Assembly: GCA_031273515.1 (NCBI GenBank)
Contig: JAISRU010000014.1
Span: 1-6,733 of the forward strand
DNA length: 6,733 bases
Direction of reading: 5' to 3'
Source: Bacteroidales bacterium
GTDB taxonomy: Bacteria > Bacteroidota > Bacteroidia > Bacteroidales > WCHB1-69
In this document: one piece after another, positions 6,383 through 6,733 of the stretch
Layout: each line of letters begins with the position of its first letter
Numbering within the stretch: the first letter of the stretch is position 1
Made by a program: the position numbers and the translations under genes
The notes under the pieces: model-generated
What the model was told of the DNA's origin: nothing
What the model saw: only the letters and a program-made list of their open reading frames with translations
Databases searched by the model: none

Positions 6383-6496
6383 ATCAGTAAATCAGATAAA
6401 TCGACGCACGAAGCGAGAGCAGAGGCAAACTTGTTTGACTATGCCGAGCAAGAAGAAGAAAGGCAACGCCAATCAGAGTTCAGACAGAAGCGTCCG
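6383..6496 (+). repeat. Repeat module d, copy 2 (long form with 72 extra bases)
   Basis: Bases 6383-6402 and 6475-6496 match the two halves of copy 1 at 1513-1554. The extra 72 bases (6403-6474) are preceded and ended by AATC (6399-6402 and 6471-6474). The segment has a frame rich in Glu, Arg and Gln codons, but no start codon serves it. Confidence 0.8.
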
Positions 6497-6502
6497 TATG
6501 GT

Positions 6503-6527
6503 AATTTTCAATTTTCAATTTTCAATT
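6503..6527 (+). repeat. AATTTTC heptad array next to the ruvX promoter
   Basis: Three exact heptads plus AATT, ending 8 bases before the TAnnTTTG box at 6536. Confidence 0.9.
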
Positions 6528-6535
6528 ATTTTTAC

Positions 6536-6543
6536 TACTTTTG
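6536..6543 (+). promoter_or_regulatory. Bacteroidota -7 promoter box for ruvX
   Basis: TACTTTTG matches TAnnTTTG and lies 23 bases upstream of the ruvX ATG. A TTTC 19 bases upstream, within the heptad array, occupies the expected -33 position (consensus TTTG). Confidence 0.7.
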
Positions 6544-6566
6544 CACACAGGAAAAATTGATACGAT

Positions 6567-6733
6567 ATGGGAAGAATAATCGCCATTGATTATGGGAAGA
6601 AAAGAATAGGAATCGCCGTAACGGATGAACTTCAAATTATTGCTAATGTGCTGACTACAGTTTCTCCGGAAGAGATATTTCCTTTTCTGAAAGACTATAC
6701 GCAAAAAGAAGCGGTCGAATTGTTTCTGGTCGG
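6567..6733 (+). CDS. ruvX: RuvX/YqgF-family nuclease, 5' part (3' end outside window)
   Basis: The first 55 codons of a YqgF/RuvX protein, cut by the right edge. The signature AIDYGKKRIGIAVTD at residues 6-20 contains the conserved catalytic Asp8 and the RNase H-like first strand; QIIANVLTT at 23-31 follows as in Bacteroidota homologues. The family is known as a putative Holliday junction resolvase and, in E. coli, as a nuclease for 16S rRNA 5'-end maturation. It is a conserved chromosomal housekeeping gene of about 135-140 residues, so roughly 40 percent is visible. ATG 6567 is chosen because it starts exactly at the family N-terminus and follows the TACTTTTG promoter. No strong Shine-Dalgarno is present; AGGAAA at 6549-6554 is somewhat far. 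Its presence marks the right flank as core chromosome. Confidence 0.92.
   Translation, partial: MGRIIAIDYGKKRIGIAVTDELQIIANVLTTVSPEEIFPFLKDYTQKEAVELFLV

Larger units (their letters stand above)
6093..6535. repeat. Repeat region R3, gene-free mosaic upstream of ruvX
   Basis: About 440 bases without a supportable gene. In order: a CTCTACTC remnant, an inverted-repeat module (6119-6234), a GCGTCCGCAGGC junction (6236-6247) with a heptad array (6250-6266), inverted module b (6271-6340), a short heptad array (6351-6365), module d with a 72-base extra segment (6383-6496), and a final heptad array (6503-6527) that ends at the ruvX promoter. Open frames of 62 and 77 codons here translate the repeats and are not called. 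It shares modules with R1 in both orientations. Confidence 0.8.

Noticed and set aside
6202..6560. Two short plus-strand open frames (62 and 77 codons) in R3
   Set aside because: Both translate repeat DNA, overlap one another in different frames, and run through heptads; no protein family is recognisable.

Overview
The window looks like chromosome from a Bacteroidota bacterium, probably of the order Bacteroidales. The grounds are AT-rich DNA, three upstream elements matching the Bacteroidota -7 promoter consensus TAnnTTTG, no strong Shine-Dalgarno sequences, an SPII lipoprotein signal of the LTSC type, and intergenic heptad arrays (AATTTTC)n. No genome or database comparison was possible, so the assignment rests on these traits and on protein family resemblance.

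Layout from left to right. (1) 1-1315, plus strand: an AbiE-type (type IV) toxin-antitoxin pair. The antitoxin abiEi is cut by the left edge; the nucleotidyltransferase toxin abiEii is complete; they overlap as TAATG. (2) 1316-1592: repeat region R1, between convergent genes. (3) 1586-4507, minus strand: a 973-residue exported protein fusing a NagZ-like GH3 glycosidase to a serine beta-lactamase/esterase-like domain. (4) 4643-5287, minus strand: a predicted lipoprotein with a flavin reductase-like FMN-binding fold. (5) 5288-5475: a divergent intergenic region with repeat region R2 between two outward-facing promoters. (6) 5476-6092, plus strand: a DUF2281-type antitoxin and a VapC-like PIN toxin, again overlapping as TAATG. 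(7) 6093-6566: repeat region R3, a gene-free mosaic of modules, some of them copies of those in R1. (8) 6567-6733, plus strand: the start of ruvX/yqgF, a core gene cut by the right edge and preceded by its own promoter.

How the parts relate. The two toxin-antitoxin cassettes are accessory genes. The PIN cassette has repeat regions on both sides, and the AbiE cassette has one on its only visible outer side. The GH3-serine hydrolase protein and the lipoprotein lie in the same direction, 135 bases apart, and may be co-transcribed; both are predicted to work outside the cytoplasm.

The most interesting unexplained structure is the repeat system. A junction, GCGTCCGCAGGC followed by an AATTTTC heptad array, recurs four times with variations. 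A module of about 70 bases occurs inverted in R1 and R3. A 72-base segment is present in R3 and missing from R1, with AATC at its junctions. In two places the heptad array runs directly into a TAnnTTTG promoter. This suggests a dispersed element family that may supply or modify promoters. No complete new protein-based system is visible.
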